Part shown: piece after piece, positions 1 to 8,934 of the stretch
Position numbering within the stretch: the stretch's first letter is position 1
Layout of the letters: each line of letters begins with the position of its first letter
Program-made: the position numbers and the translations under genes
Assembly: GCA_016234535.1 (NCBI GenBank)
Contig: JACRBH010000025.1
Span: 25,950-89,949, forward strand
From: Chloroflexota bacterium
GTDB taxonomy: Bacteria > Chloroflexota > Anaerolineae > Anaerolineales > Villigracilaceae
Reading direction: 5' to 3'
Length of the DNA: 64,000 nucleotides
Notes under the pieces: model-generated
Told to the model about the DNA's origin: nothing
The model's database searches: none
The model's input: only the letters and a program-made list of their open reading frames with translations

Positions 1-2265
1 ATTCTGGTTTTGGATGATTATCACCTCATCGAGACACAGGCAATCCATGACGGGTTGTCATTCCTGCTCGAACATGCTCCTCGCCGCTTCCACCTCGTTA
101 TCGCCACCCGCGCCGATCCGCCGCTGCCTTTGGCGCGACTGCGGGCGCGATCCGATCTGCTTGAGTTGCGGCTGGCAGATTTGAGTTTCACATTGCAGGA
201 AGCCTCAGCTTTTCTAAACCGCACCATGGGGTTACAAATTTCGACGGAAGATGTTGTTCGCATCACGGCCCGCACGGAAGGTTGGATTGCCGGCATGCAA
301 ATAGCGGCGCTCTCCATGCAGAACACGAACGATATTTCTGGTTTTATCACCGCTTTCACAGGCAGCCATCATTATATTTTTGATTACTTGCTGGAAGAAA
401 TTCTGGGACGGCAATCGCCCGAAATTCGCCGCTTCCTGCTTTATACATCCATCCTCGATCAGTTATCGGCTCCCTTGTGCGATGCCCTGCTTGAGGGCGA
501 AGCGCCTCGTTCTTCATCCGTCATTCTCGAAGAGCTTGACCATTCCAATTTGTTTATCATGCCCCTCGACCATGAGCATCGCTGGTATCGCTACCATTCC
601 TTGTTCGCCGAGTTACTACGGGGGTATCTCCAGCAGAATAACGCCGGTCAGATTCCGCTCTTACATGCCCGAGCCGGTGACTGGTTCGAAAAGCAAGGGT
701 TAATACCAGATGCCATCCGCCACTCACTGGCTGCCGGTGAATGGGAACGTGTCCTGCGCTTGATCGGCGCCAACGTATTCGCGTTGTTGGAGCAGAGTGA
801 ACTGAATACAGTGGCGAAGCAGCTTGACAGCCCAACCAGCGAAAAAAGCCGCGCCCGCCCGTGGTTGTTGATTGGGCGCGCCTGGCTGGCAGCTTATACA
901 GGACAATTGAGTTCCATCGAATCCATATTGAAAACGGCGGAATCTGAAATAAGCAGTTTTGAAAGTCAAGCCGATCATAAAACACTTGGCGGACATATTG
1001 CTTTGATTCGGGCTTACGCAGGCTGGATCGGAGACAGGCGGGATATCGCCATCCAGATGGCACAAGAAGCGCTTGAATGTTTGCCTGAAACAGAGCTGTT
1101 GATGCGTTGCCATGCCGCAACCTTATTGGGTCTGTCTCTCAATGATTTAAACGCTCGTGCCAGGGCTTTTGAACAGGCCCTGGTTTATGCGCGGCAGATC
1201 GACGTCTCACACATCACAATTTTTGCTCACGCTTGCTGGGCATTTCTGCTCCTCGAACAAGGCAGGCTGCGCGAGGCATATGCCGCAAGTCACGAAGCCA
1301 TACGGTTGGCCCAATCGAGCGCCCCGCGCCAGACTCTGCCAACCCTCAGCCATGTTTATTCCACTTTGAGTTTTGTGCTATTTGAGTGGAATGATCTGGA
1401 AGGCGCCATGCGCTATGCCAGAGAAGCTGTCAGCCTGGCCCGTCGTTGGGGGCAGGCTGACGCGCTGCACTTGGCTTATACCCATCTGGGCGAGGTATTA
1501 TTTGCAACTAGGGATGTGAAAGAGGCGTTTGATATTCTCCACCAGGAGTGGCAGGTGGCCAGCCGCACTTCTGTATGGTTTGAAGCGATAACGATCGCCC
1601 AGGAGGTTAGATGGCATTTGGCGCAGAACGACTTGGATTCCGCCCTACGCCGCTTGCGCCTCGCTCATGTGGATATCGAAAAACCATCTGGGATGCCGCT
1701 TACTTCCGCCCAGGTTCTTTTAGCTCAAAAGCAATATGCCAAAGTCCTGGAGCGGGTTGAACCAATTTTGGAGGACCTGGAAAATCGGGCGTCTGGTTAC
1801 CAACTTGTGCGCGTTCTCATCTGGCAGGCTATGGCCTATCACGGACTGGGACAAGAAGCCCAGGCGCTTGACTCGCTGAGGCATGCCCTAACCCTCGCCG
1901 CTCCCGAAGGATATATCCGCACCTTTATTGTATCTGGTCCTGCATTGATCCCTTTGCTGCATCAAGCTCGCGCCACTGGGATGGAACCAGATTATGTTAA
2001 TAAGCTGCTGGCATCCGTCGGGCAAGGAGGCAAAACCAAATCAACCGAGACAGTCCCTGCGTCCCGTTTGGTTGAGCCGCTCTCAGCGCGTGAAATGGAT
2101 GTGTTGAAACTCCTGGCGCAAGCCTGTCCCGATAAAAAGATCGCAGAAAACCTTGTCATCACCCGCGAAACCGTCCACAAGCATCTGAAGAACATCTACG
2201 GAAAATTGGGGGTACATAGCCGCACCGAAGCCGTCCTCCGCGCCCGCGAGTTAACCTTGTTGTAA
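1..2265 (+). CDS. MalT-like LuxR-family transcriptional regulator, 5' end cut by the window
   Basis: The frame is open from base 1, so this is the C-terminal 754 residues of a larger protein of about 870-920 residues. The first visible residues (LVLDDYH) are the Walker B strand of a STAND/MalT-type ATPase; the Walker A part lies outside the window. A winged-helix region and a long TPR-like helical sensor follow. The last 62 residues (from PLSAREMDVLKLL to the end) are a LuxR/GerE helix-turn-helix. The protein should be an ATP-dependent, ligand-controlled DNA-binding activator. It closely resembles the complete paralogue at 13331-16084, and both are followed by a terminator and a small protein of the same family. 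The ligand and targets are unknown; the acetyltransferase/lipoprotein run downstream is a candidate target. Confidence 0.93.
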   Translation: MLVLDDYHLIETQAIHDGLSFLLEHAPRRFHLVIATRADPPLPLARLRARSDLLELRLADLSFTLQEASAFLNRTMGLQISTEDVVRITARTEGWIAGMQIAALSMQNTNDISGFITAFTGSHHYIFDYLLEEILGRQSPEIRRFLLYTSILDQLSAPLCDALLEGEAPRSSSVILEELDHSNLFIMPLDHEHRWYRYHSLFAELLRGYLQQNNAGQIPLLHARAGDWFEKQGLIPDAIRHSLAAGEWERVLRLIGANVFALLEQSELNTVAKQLDSPTSEKSRARPWLLIGRAWLAAYTGQLSSIESILKTAESEISSFESQADHKTLGGHIALIRAYAGWIGDRRDIAIQMAQEALECLPETELLMRCHAATLLGLSLNDLNARARAFEQALVYARQIDVSHITIFAHACWAFLLLEQGRLREAYAASHEAIRLAQSSAPRQTLPTLSHVYSTLSFVLFEWNDLEGAMRYAREAVSLARRWGQADALHLAYTHLGEVLFATRDVKEAFDILHQEWQVASRTSVWFEAITIAQEVRWHLAQNDLDSALRRLRLAHVDIEKPSGMPLTSAQVLLAQKQYAKVLERVEPILEDLENRASGYQLVRVLIWQAMAYHGLGQEAQALDSLRHALTLAAPEGYIRTFIVSGPALIPLLHQARATGMEPDYVNKLLASVGQGGKTKSTETVPASRLVEPLSAREMDVLKLLAQACPDKKIAENLVITRETVHKHLKNIYGKLGVHSRTEAVLRARELTLL

Positions 2266-2304
2266 ACATTTCCGCATCAGAATACCCCACAAATACCCCA
2301 TTTA

Positions 2305-2330
2305 GGGACTGATTCTTCAGTCCCTTTTTT
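2305..2330 (+). terminator. Rho-independent terminator after the first LuxR gene
   Basis: Perfect 8-bp stem GGGACTGA / TCAGTCCC with a TTCT loop, followed by six T. It lies 40 nt after the stop codon of the regulator gene. Confidence 0.9.
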
Positions 2331-2394
2331 GTACCATATATACAGGTTCCGAATTTTGTATCTTGTCGATCAATAAAAGAGAAAGCGCAGCGAT

Positions 2395-2634
2395 ATGGAT
2401 CAAAAAAAACCAAACCATGGATATATGTATCGCATCAGAATTGAGGGAGCTTTGGATCGCCCCATCGCCGATTGGTTTGGCGACATCACCGTCATCCCTC
2501 AGGAGAACGGCGAGACTCTGCTGGAAGGCCTGTTCGTCGACCAGCCCGCCCTGCGCGGTTTATTGGATCAACTTTGGAATCTCAATTTCACCATCGTATC
2601 TTTTGAAAGGTTCGATAATGAACAAAACAAATAA
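2395..2634 (+). CDS. Small conserved protein, same family as the N-terminal domain of the protein at 16380
   Basis: This 79-residue soluble protein has no signal or membrane segment. Its core (YRIRIEGALDRPIADWFGD, then a GETLLEG-type strand, then VDQPALRGLLDQLWNLNF) aligns along its length with residues 20-80 of the protein encoded at 16380. Shared features are an E-x-R-I/V-x-G-x-L-D start, a D-Q-x-A-L-x-G-L-L helix and a final hydrophobic strand. No function is known to me. It sits just after a LuxR gene and terminator, as its paralogue does after the second LuxR gene, which suggests a conserved module. Confidence 0.7.
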   Translation: MDQKKPNHGYMYRIRIEGALDRPIADWFGDITVIPQENGETLLEGLFVDQPALRGLLDQLWNLNFTIVSFERFDNEQNK

Positions 2635-2686
2635 ATTAAAAACCTTACTTGCATTTGCGCCGATGTTGATCGTTTTACAAATATAA
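2618..2686 (+). pseudogene. 23-codon remnant or micro-ORF, possibly the truncated start of a membrane protein
   Basis: ATG at 2618 overlaps the 3' end of the preceding gene in another frame and reads 22 residues (MNKTNKLKTLLAFAPMLIVLQI) before TAA. The basic start plus hydrophobic stretch looks like the beginning of a membrane protein. At the paralogous position in the second module (16662) a full membrane protein begins with MNSIKKIDTK. A truncated counterpart is plausible but unproven. Confidence 0.3.
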
Positions 2687-2724
2687 ATGTGAAAATACTT
2701 TTTTTTTCATATTAGGAGATAGTC

Positions 2725-2964
2725 ATGGAAAGTTTATTCGGAATGGAAAATATGGCACGGGGAGCAGCTACTGCCAGGATGATCAAGTCCTACGAAAAGG
2801 AGATTCGGGAAGCCGCAAGGGTCGTTGACATGATCAAGCAATCTGAGCCATTCCGCGCTGCCTGGTATTGTCCGCTGCTGGAACGCGTGGGCGTTGTGAT
2901 GATCTCTTTGGGCACACGCCTCAAGAAAAATTATTCCACAGATCACGCGCTTCGATCACGATAA
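2725..2964 (+). CDS. Hypothetical small helical protein
   Basis: A 79-residue protein starting at ATG 2725 after a good ribosome site (TTAGGAG, about 7 nt upstream). It is charged and predicted helical (MARGAATARMIKSYEKEIREAARVVDMIKQSE), with a short hydrophobic patch near residues 55-65 (ERVGVVMISLG). I recognise no family. It is preceded by a T-rich stretch and followed by 74 nt of noncoding sequence before the next lipoprotein gene. Confidence 0.55.
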   Translation: MESLFGMENMARGAATARMIKSYEKEIREAARVVDMIKQSEPFRAAWYCPLLERVGVVMISLGTRLKKNYSTDHALRSR

Positions 2965-3038
2965 CCTTGCTAAACCACATGTAAGTTGACTGCCATAAGC
3001 AGGGCAGTCAACTTACAGAAAAATTCAGGAAGATAAAC

Positions 3039-3824
3039 ATGAAATGGACATTGACTCTCACAGTTGTGCTAATGTTGTTCGCGCCAGCCTCCTGCACCGC
3101 GCTTCAGACGCCGCCGACACCTGCTCCTGTTTCGACAGAGATTCCCCAGCCGAACATGCCAAACCCAGCTTCGGTTTACTGCGAGGAACATGGAAACAAA
3201 CTGGAGATCCGCACCGCCGCAGACGGCAGCCAATCTGGCGTCTGCATTTTCCCCGACGGCAGCGAATGTGACGAGTGGGCATACTTCCGCAGGGAGTGTG
3301 GGCCCGCCAGTCAAAGTGGGTCAGTGCCGACCGAAATCTCCACTCCTTTTCCAATCGATCCCGCCGACTATCAAGGCTGGTGGACTTACACCCATGCGGT
3401 TTACGGTTTCTCGATCATGCTGCCCGAAGATTGGTCTGTGGATGAAACCACGGTCAACGATCCGCTCATGAATGGACACATGCTCAATTTATATACCGAA
3501 GGATTGAACATCCGCATGACCTTCCGCCGCACGGGTGAAGAAACCCTGCTCTGGCCAACGGGCGTGGGCGCAGGTGAATTCATTCAACAAGGAACATTGG
3601 ATGTGGCCGGTCAGCCTGCCCAGCGCCTGCTGCTTGTTTGCCCCACTGGCGAGATTACCGCAATCTGGTACCACGGTGGGGAAGGTCAACCCAACATCTC
3701 GCGCGGCGATCTGGAGTTTGGGTTCATCTTTAGCGCAGGAGAACATTGCATGACCAACTCCAGCCTGAATGGAAAAACTCAGCGCGTGGGTGAGATGATC
3801 ATCGCGTCGCTTAAGACGCCATAA
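3039..3824 (+). CDS. Secreted lipoprotein with a DUF333 (putative hemolysin-type) domain
   Basis: 261 residues. The N-terminus is a signal peptide ending in a weak lipobox (PASC), then a Pro/Thr-rich linker typical of the other lipoproteins in this window. Residues about 42-90 (NPASVYCEEHG ... GVCIFPDGSECDEWAYFRREC) match the DUF333 domain with its conserved cysteines and D-E-W-x-x-x-R-x-x-C ending. The C-terminal half (about 105-261) is a beta-rich domain starting WWTYTHAVYGFSIMLPEDW, a form common in Chloroflexota surface proteins. Start chosen for the AGGAAG ribosome site. The function of DUF333 proteins is not established; the hemolysin name is historical. Confidence 0.75.
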   Translation: MKWTLTLTVVLMLFAPASCTALQTPPTPAPVSTEIPQPNMPNPASVYCEEHGNKLEIRTAADGSQSGVCIFPDGSECDEWAYFRRECGPASQSGSVPTEISTPFPIDPADYQGWWTYTHAVYGFSIMLPEDWSVDETTVNDPLMNGHMLNLYTEGLNIRMTFRRTGEETLLWPTGVGAGEFIQQGTLDVAGQPAQRLLLVCPTGEITAIWYHGGEGQPNISRGDLEFGFIFSAGEHCMTNSSLNGKTQRVGEMIIASLKTP

Positions 3825-3842
3825 ATATACAGGGAGATCATA

Positions 3843-5240
3843 ATGCGATATCTCACATTGTTGTCACTACTTGCCGCAACAAGTTTAAACGCTTGCAGCG
3901 CTGCTGCGCCCAAACCAAAAGGTTTTGCAAGCATGTACGCCATCACAGATGTGACGGTAATTGATGTAAAGAATGGAAATGCGCTTCCCACGCAGACAGT
4001 CATTGTCGTGGATGATCGGATCGATAAGATCGGTGCGCAGGGAAAAGTCGATATTCCAAAAGGCGCTAAGATCATCAACAGTCACGGACTCTACTTGATA
4101 CCCGGACTTGTTGACGCGCATATCCATTACTTTGACGCGCCAGTTTTCGGACGATTGATGATTGCCAACGGCGTTCTGCTCGTTCGAGACACGGGCATGC
4201 CAAACGAATATATTCTGCCGCTGCGGTATGAATTGAATAGCGGCAAAACGCTGGGACCAGAGTTGATTGCCACAGGCGTAATCCTCGATGGAGATCCACC
4301 CATCATCCCATCCATTTCTGTGGGCATCAAAACACCAGAGGACGGACGCACAGAAGTGCGCAGGCAGGCAGCGGCTGGCGTAGACATGATCAAAACCTAC
4401 AGCCGTCTCGATAAGGACGTATTTCTGGCAATCATAGATGAAGCGAAAAAACAGAATCTCAAGGTCGTAGCTCATCTTCCCGAGTCAATTTATATCGAAG
4501 ATGCCGCAATGGCTGGGCTTGGAAGCAGCGAACATTTCAATGGCTTCGAGAAGGTCATCGCTAAATTACTGGGCGAACCCGTTAATTTGACTTTTACAGG
4601 ACAGGCAGCGGATGCGGGTTATTTTCAACGCCTTGACGAAGTCAACCCGCAGGAATTACAGGCTGTGTACCAGCGGATTCATGCAAGCGGTATGACTTTA
4701 TGCCCAACTGTTGTCACGTTCAAAACTCTTACAAATATGGAACCATTCTGGAGCGGAAACTTTCCACACAGCGAATACATATCACTGGGTGTTACCGACC
4801 TTTGGAAGTCAATGTGGACTCAACAGCAGAACCTGCCAGATTTTATCTGGCAAAACTGGATGCGAATGGTCGTTGACCTGAACAAGGCCGGTGTGCCGCT
4901 GATGATCGGTACTGACCTGATGCTGCCCGGTATTATCCCCGGCTATTCTGCCCACGAAGAAATGATGATCTGGCAGGAGGCTGGTGTTCTGCCTGCGGAT
5001 ATCTTGCGCAGTGCAACCCTTGTGCCTGCGCAATTCATGGACCTGGATGATCGCCTCGGCAGCATTAGCGAAGGGAAGTCCGCTTCCATGGTTCTCGTTC
5101 GCGCGAATCCGTTGGAAGATATCGGCAACGCCCGACAGATCGAAAGCGTCTTCCTGCGCGGGCAGTACTTCAGCCGTGAAGACCTCGACCAATTACTCGA
5201 AGAAGCAAAGGAGTTGGCTCAGCAGGTAATTACTCCGTAA
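3843..5240 (+). CDS. Secreted metal-dependent amidohydrolase lipoprotein (imidazolonepropionase/prolidase-like)
   Basis: 465 residues. A signal peptide ends in the lipobox LNAC (Cys18). The amidohydrolase fold follows: beta-sandwich entry, then the metal motif H93-x-H95 (DAHIH), a likely carbamylated lysine K184 (DMIKTY), H211, H231 (SEHF) and D358 (IGTD). This is the full subtype set for a binuclear amidohydrolase. The substrate cannot be read from sequence; secreted relatives include peptidases and cyclic amide hydrolases. It lies 18 nt after the DUF333 lipoprotein and 49 nt before the first acetyltransferase, so it is probably in the same transcript. Confidence 0.88.
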   Translation: MRYLTLLSLLAATSLNACSAAAPKPKGFASMYAITDVTVIDVKNGNALPTQTVIVVDDRIDKIGAQGKVDIPKGAKIINSHGLYLIPGLVDAHIHYFDAPVFGRLMIANGVLLVRDTGMPNEYILPLRYELNSGKTLGPELIATGVILDGDPPIIPSISVGIKTPEDGRTEVRRQAAAGVDMIKTYSRLDKDVFLAIIDEAKKQNLKVVAHLPESIYIEDAAMAGLGSSEHFNGFEKVIAKLLGEPVNLTFTGQAADAGYFQRLDEVNPQELQAVYQRIHASGMTLCPTVVTFKTLTNMEPFWSGNFPHSEYISLGVTDLWKSMWTQQQNLPDFIWQNWMRMVVDLNKAGVPLMIGTDLMLPGIIPGYSAHEEMMIWQEAGVLPADILRSATLVPAQFMDLDDRLGSISEGKSASMVLVRANPLEDIGNARQIESVFLRGQYFSREDLDQLLEEAKELAQQVITP

Positions 5241-5289
5241 CTTCGTGTGGAAAATCGTTTACAAGCATTGGATTAATGGAAAGGACAAT

Positions 5290-6246
5290 ATGAAACCAAC
5301 CATGCGTTCATACAATAGCGATGAAGACTACTGGCGCATCCGTGATTTTTTGAGATCAGTAATGTTATCCAACAACCGTCATGACTTGAGCTGGCATGTC
5401 ACGCGCTGGGATTATCTGATCTGGTCTGCCAGGCCCGATGAGGAGAAGATCGCGCTTGAAGAGAATGTGTTTATCTGGGAAACGGAAAGCAGACAGATTG
5501 TCGCCGTTCTTCACCCTGAAGATCGCGGGTGCGTGTTCCTGCAAATCCACCCTGATTTTTGCACATCAGAACTCGAGGAAGAGATGGTCGCGACCGCAGA
5601 AAAACACCTGACCAGCGCCACCCTCGACCGGGATGGTAAACCCAGGTTATGGATTTGGCCCGATTCGCAGGATATAGGGATTCAGAAAATTTTAATGCGG
5701 CGCGGATTCCAACGTATCGATCGAATGGGGCTGGCGGAATTCAAGCATCGCTGTTCGTTGGATGAGCCGCTTCCCGATGTGCCAGCAACGCCAGGTTATG
5801 CCATCCGGGCCTTGGGCGATGGCTTGGAATTGCTCGAACGCTGCTATGCCATGGGACTTGGATTCCGCAAAGATGATGTCAATGCCGCACGGAACAAACG
5901 TGACCATCCTGAATGGTATTACCAACTCCAATCCGCGCCGCTGTATCGCCGCGACCTCGATATTGTCGCTGTGGCAGAGGATGGATCAATCGCCTCGTTC
6001 TGCACCATCTGGTTTGACGACGTAACGCGCACGGCATGTTTCGAGCCAGTGGCAACTGTCCCGACCCATCAAAGGCGCGGACTTGCCCGTGCAATGATGG
6101 TTGAAGGAATGCACCGCCTCAAACACATGGGCTGTAAGGTGGCATTTGTCAGCGGGTCTTCCGAGGTGGCAAACGCCTTATATTTTTCCGTGATGGGATC
6201 GGAGCATGACATCTACCAACCCTGGGAGAAAATCCTTGCGAGTTGA
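5290..6246 (+). CDS. GNAT-family N-acetyltransferase, first of a tandem pair
   Basis: 318 residues from ATG 5290, chosen over the in-frame ATG at 5245 because AAAGGAC precedes it and the paralogue begins at the same residue (MKxTMRSYN). It has two GNAT-like halves. The C-terminal half carries the acetyl-CoA loop (EPVATVPTHQRRGLARAMM, the Q/R-x-x-G-x-A/G motif) and the final beta strand with a conserved Asn/Tyr (ANALYFSVMG). About 65% of residues match the next gene by eye, so the pair arose by recent tandem duplication. The acceptor substrate is unknown. Confidence 0.85.
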   Translation: MKPTMRSYNSDEDYWRIRDFLRSVMLSNNRHDLSWHVTRWDYLIWSARPDEEKIALEENVFIWETESRQIVAVLHPEDRGCVFLQIHPDFCTSELEEEMVATAEKHLTSATLDRDGKPRLWIWPDSQDIGIQKILMRRGFQRIDRMGLAEFKHRCSLDEPLPDVPATPGYAIRALGDGLELLERCYAMGLGFRKDDVNAARNKRDHPEWYYQLQSAPLYRRDLDIVAVAEDGSIASFCTIWFDDVTRTACFEPVATVPTHQRRGLARAMMVEGMHRLKHMGCKVAFVSGSSEVANALYFSVMGSEHDIYQPWEKILAS

Positions 6247-6260
6247 TAAGGAGTAACAAC

Positions 6261-7205
6261 ATGAAACTCACCATGCGTTCATACAATGGCAATGATGACT
6301 ACTGGCGTATCCGCAAATTTCTACGGGAAGTTTTCCTGCTCAACGACCGCCGCGAACTGAGCTGGCATGTCGCGCGCTGGGATTACTGGATATGGTTTGC
6401 CAATCCCGATATCGAAAAAATCTCTCTTAAAGAAAATGTTTTCATCTGGGAAACCGAGGCTGGCCAAATCGCCGCAGTGTTGAATCCCGAAGGGCACGGA
6501 CATGCATTCCCGCAAATCCATCCTGATTTCCGCACCTCTAAACTTGATGAGGAAATGATCACAGTAGCCGAAGAACGCCTGAGTACAACGGATAATGATG
6601 GCCATCAGAAGTTAAATTTCTGGATTGATTCGAACGATAAATCTTTTCAGGAGATTCTGACCCGCCGCGGTTTCCATCGCGTTGAACTGCCTGAATCACA
6701 GGAAGTTCAACACCGCCGTTCGTTGGATGAACCGCTTCCAGATGTTCCGCTTATTTCAGGGTACACCATCCGCTCGCAGGGCGCTGGCCTCGAGTTACTC
6801 GAACGCTGCTACGCTTCAGGGCTTGGATTCCATAACGATGATGTCCATGTTGCGCGCGATAATCGCGATCACCCGGACTGGTATCACCACATTCAAACTG
6901 CGCCTCTTTATCGCCGCGATCTTGATATTGTTGCAGTCGCAGCAGATGGTTCGATCGCATCCTTCTGCACGATCTGGTTCGATGATGTCACTCGCACGGC
7001 ATATATCGAACCTGTGGCAACGGTTCCAGCCCATCAGCGAAAAGGTCTCGGCAAGGCGGTGATACTCGAAGGTCTTCATCGTCTCAAGCGCATGGGATGC
7101 AAGGTGGCGTTTGTAGGCGGTTACTCCCAACCAGCAAATGCTCTGTATTTTTTAGTGATGGGCACTGACCATGACATCTCCGAGCCGTGGGAAAAGATTT
7201 TTTGA
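6261..7205 (+). CDS. GNAT-family N-acetyltransferase, second of a tandem pair
   Basis: 314 residues from ATG 6261, with AAGGAG seven bases upstream. Domain plan and sequence follow the preceding gene: an N-terminal GNAT-like half (MKLTMRSYNGNDDYWRIRKFLREVF) and a C-terminal catalytic half with EPVATVPAHQRKGLGKAVI as the acetyl-CoA binding loop. It lies 14 nt after the first copy. The two halves suggest an internal duplication as seen in mycothiol-synthase-like GNATs, but the substrate is unknown. Confidence 0.85.
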   Translation: MKLTMRSYNGNDDYWRIRKFLREVFLLNDRRELSWHVARWDYWIWFANPDIEKISLKENVFIWETEAGQIAAVLNPEGHGHAFPQIHPDFRTSKLDEEMITVAEERLSTTDNDGHQKLNFWIDSNDKSFQEILTRRGFHRVELPESQEVQHRRSLDEPLPDVPLISGYTIRSQGAGLELLERCYASGLGFHNDDVHVARDNRDHPDWYHHIQTAPLYRRDLDIVAVAADGSIASFCTIWFDDVTRTAYIEPVATVPAHQRKGLGKAVILEGLHRLKRMGCKVAFVGGYSQPANALYFLVMGTDHDISEPWEKIF

Positions 7206-7214
7206 GGATGGCCT

Positions 7215-7994
7215 ATGATTCAAATTTCACCTGCTCAAGTTACGCCTGCAATAAAGTCCATGTTCAATCTAAACATGCCCACTGGCATCCGCGCCTTTGC
7301 GGTCATGGCGGGCGGAAATAATGGAAAGATCTTTACCGATGATCCTGCGCACCCGCTCTGGGCTCTGGTTTGGGAAGCGGATGATGGCGTTCTCTATCGC
7401 GGCGGAAAATATGGTCGGGATGTTTTAACTGAAGCCGTCACTTTGCTCAAGCAGGAAGGGATTGTCGCTTTGGGATTTCGCGATGGTGATTCAGATATGG
7501 ATCGCTTCCCTCCTGACCCGGAAGCTGGTGCGGAATGCTTTGAGTTTGATCGCCCCGTTGGCATTAGCGACCTATCCCCTTATTTGGGTGCATTACCTGA
7601 TGGATATTCCATACATCGCATGGATCAAGCACTTTTGGAGCGCAGTCCCAAATATGAAGAGACCCTGAACCGTTATGGCAGTATCGAAAATTTCCTTGAT
7701 AAGGGAATCGCCATTTCCATTTTGCATGGTGACGAAACTGTCTGCGAAGCCTACGCGGATATGGACATCATGGGGATGCGCGAACTGGGTGTCAGAACTC
7801 AAGAATCATATCGAAGACAAGGGTTCGCAACGTTTGCCTGTGCCTGTCTGATCAAACTCTGCGAAGAATCGGGTTCCGCAACTTATTGGGATTGCGCTAA
7901 ATTTAATTTAAGCTCAATGGCATTGGCGCGCAAATTGGGTTTTCAAAATGAAAGAGCGTATAAATTGCTGGCATGGTTCCAACTGAAAGAATAG
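7215..7994 (+). CDS. GNAT acetyltransferase-like protein
   Basis: 259 residues. The C-terminal 90 residues show the GNAT core (ELGVRTQESYRRQGFATFACACLIKLCEE, then CAKFNLSSMALARKLGF). The N-terminal part is a divergent partner domain, as in the GNAT_acetyltran (PF12746-like) group. It begins 9 nt after the tandem pair with GAGG before the ATG and probably belongs to the same operon. The substrate is unknown. Confidence 0.78.
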   Translation: MIQISPAQVTPAIKSMFNLNMPTGIRAFAVMAGGNNGKIFTDDPAHPLWALVWEADDGVLYRGGKYGRDVLTEAVTLLKQEGIVALGFRDGDSDMDRFPPDPEAGAECFEFDRPVGISDLSPYLGALPDGYSIHRMDQALLERSPKYEETLNRYGSIENFLDKGIAISILHGDETVCEAYADMDIMGMRELGVRTQESYRRQGFATFACACLIKLCEESGSATYWDCAKFNLSSMALARKLGFQNERAYKLLAWFQLKE

Positions 7995-8011
7995 CTGGCA
8001 AAGAAGTAAAT

Positions 8012-8932
8012 ATGAGCACAACCAATAACTGGAAATCATTCTTCTCATTCGCCCTGAGGGTCATCATCGCGCACATGGCTACCTATTTCCTCTTCGGCAT
8101 CATCATGTCCAATGTGTTTGATTACGCGGAGGTTTTCAAGCGCGAGATCATCCGCGACTATATGATTCCATTTGATGAGCACAATATTACGTATGGACCG
8201 TTCCTGCAACCCATCCGCGGATTGATCTTCGCAATCGGGCTGTGGCCGATCCGCAGTTTGCTGATCGAGAAGAAACGCGGCTGGCTTATCCTGTGGGGAC
8301 TGCTCGTCACCATCGGGATCCTTTCCACACCGTCTGCCGCGCCAAGCTCGCTGGAAGGCATTGTCTATTCCAAAATACCGATGTGGTATCACCTGATGGG
8401 ACTCCCTGAGATAACATTGCAAACTTTGCTCTTTTCGATCTGGCTGGTGTGGTGGGAACGCCAAACTGAAAAAAGCCCTGAGCTGGAATCCAAAAAAGAA
8501 AACCCTCTCATTGCCGACATTATCAAAGCGATCATGGCCGCGTGTTTTGCCTTCATAGGCTACGCGGTTGGTGGTCTTTTGATGGTGGCAATCGCAAATG
8601 CAAATGCGGCATCCGCAGGGACAGAACCCATCGATGTCCAAGCGACTGGCATGAATTTCAAAATGCAATTCATGTTCGTCATTGCCTTCGTCGTCAATAC
8701 CATTGCTGTCTTTTGGATCGCACGCAAATGGCAGACCAATCACATGACCCTCTGGAGCGTTTTCATGGTCTTCTGGTTGATCGATGCCGTTGTGCCGTGG
8801 CTGTATCAGACGATCGTCTTTGGCAGTTCATCCATTCCCGGCGTCCTTATGCTGGGCTTCTTCCCCGCTATGATCATTGTCCTCTGCATATGGATGAACT
8901 ACAGGAAAATTGCAATACAACAAAGAAGATAA
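8012..8932 (+). CDS. Polytopic membrane protein of unknown function
   Basis: 306 residues from ATG 8012 (the upstream in-frame ATG at 7973 lies inside the previous gene). About seven hydrophobic segments are visible, e.g. RVIIAHMATYFLFGIIM, GWLILWGLLVTIGIL, AAFAFIGYAVGG-like, FMFVIAFVVNTIAVFWIA and SVFMVFWLIDAVVPWLY. No catalytic motif is evident. It ends 2 nt before the following lipoprotein gene, so the two are probably translated from one mRNA. Confidence 0.6.
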   Translation: MSTTNNWKSFFSFALRVIIAHMATYFLFGIIMSNVFDYAEVFKREIIRDYMIPFDEHNITYGPFLQPIRGLIFAIGLWPIRSLLIEKKRGWLILWGLLVTIGILSTPSAAPSSLEGIVYSKIPMWYHLMGLPEITLQTLLFSIWLVWWERQTEKSPELESKKENPLIADIIKAIMAACFAFIGYAVGGLLMVAIANANAASAGTEPIDVQATGMNFKMQFMFVIAFVVNTIAVFWIARKWQTNHMTLWSVFMVFWLIDAVVPWLYQTIVFGSSSIPGVLMLGFFPAMIIVLCIWMNYRKIAIQQRR

Positions 8933-8934
8933 AC

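Noticed and set aside
8045..8743. A 232-codon minus-strand open frame opposite the membrane protein at 8012
   Set aside because: Asp/His/Gln-rich composition arises from reading hydrophobic codons backwards; no ribosome site or homology.
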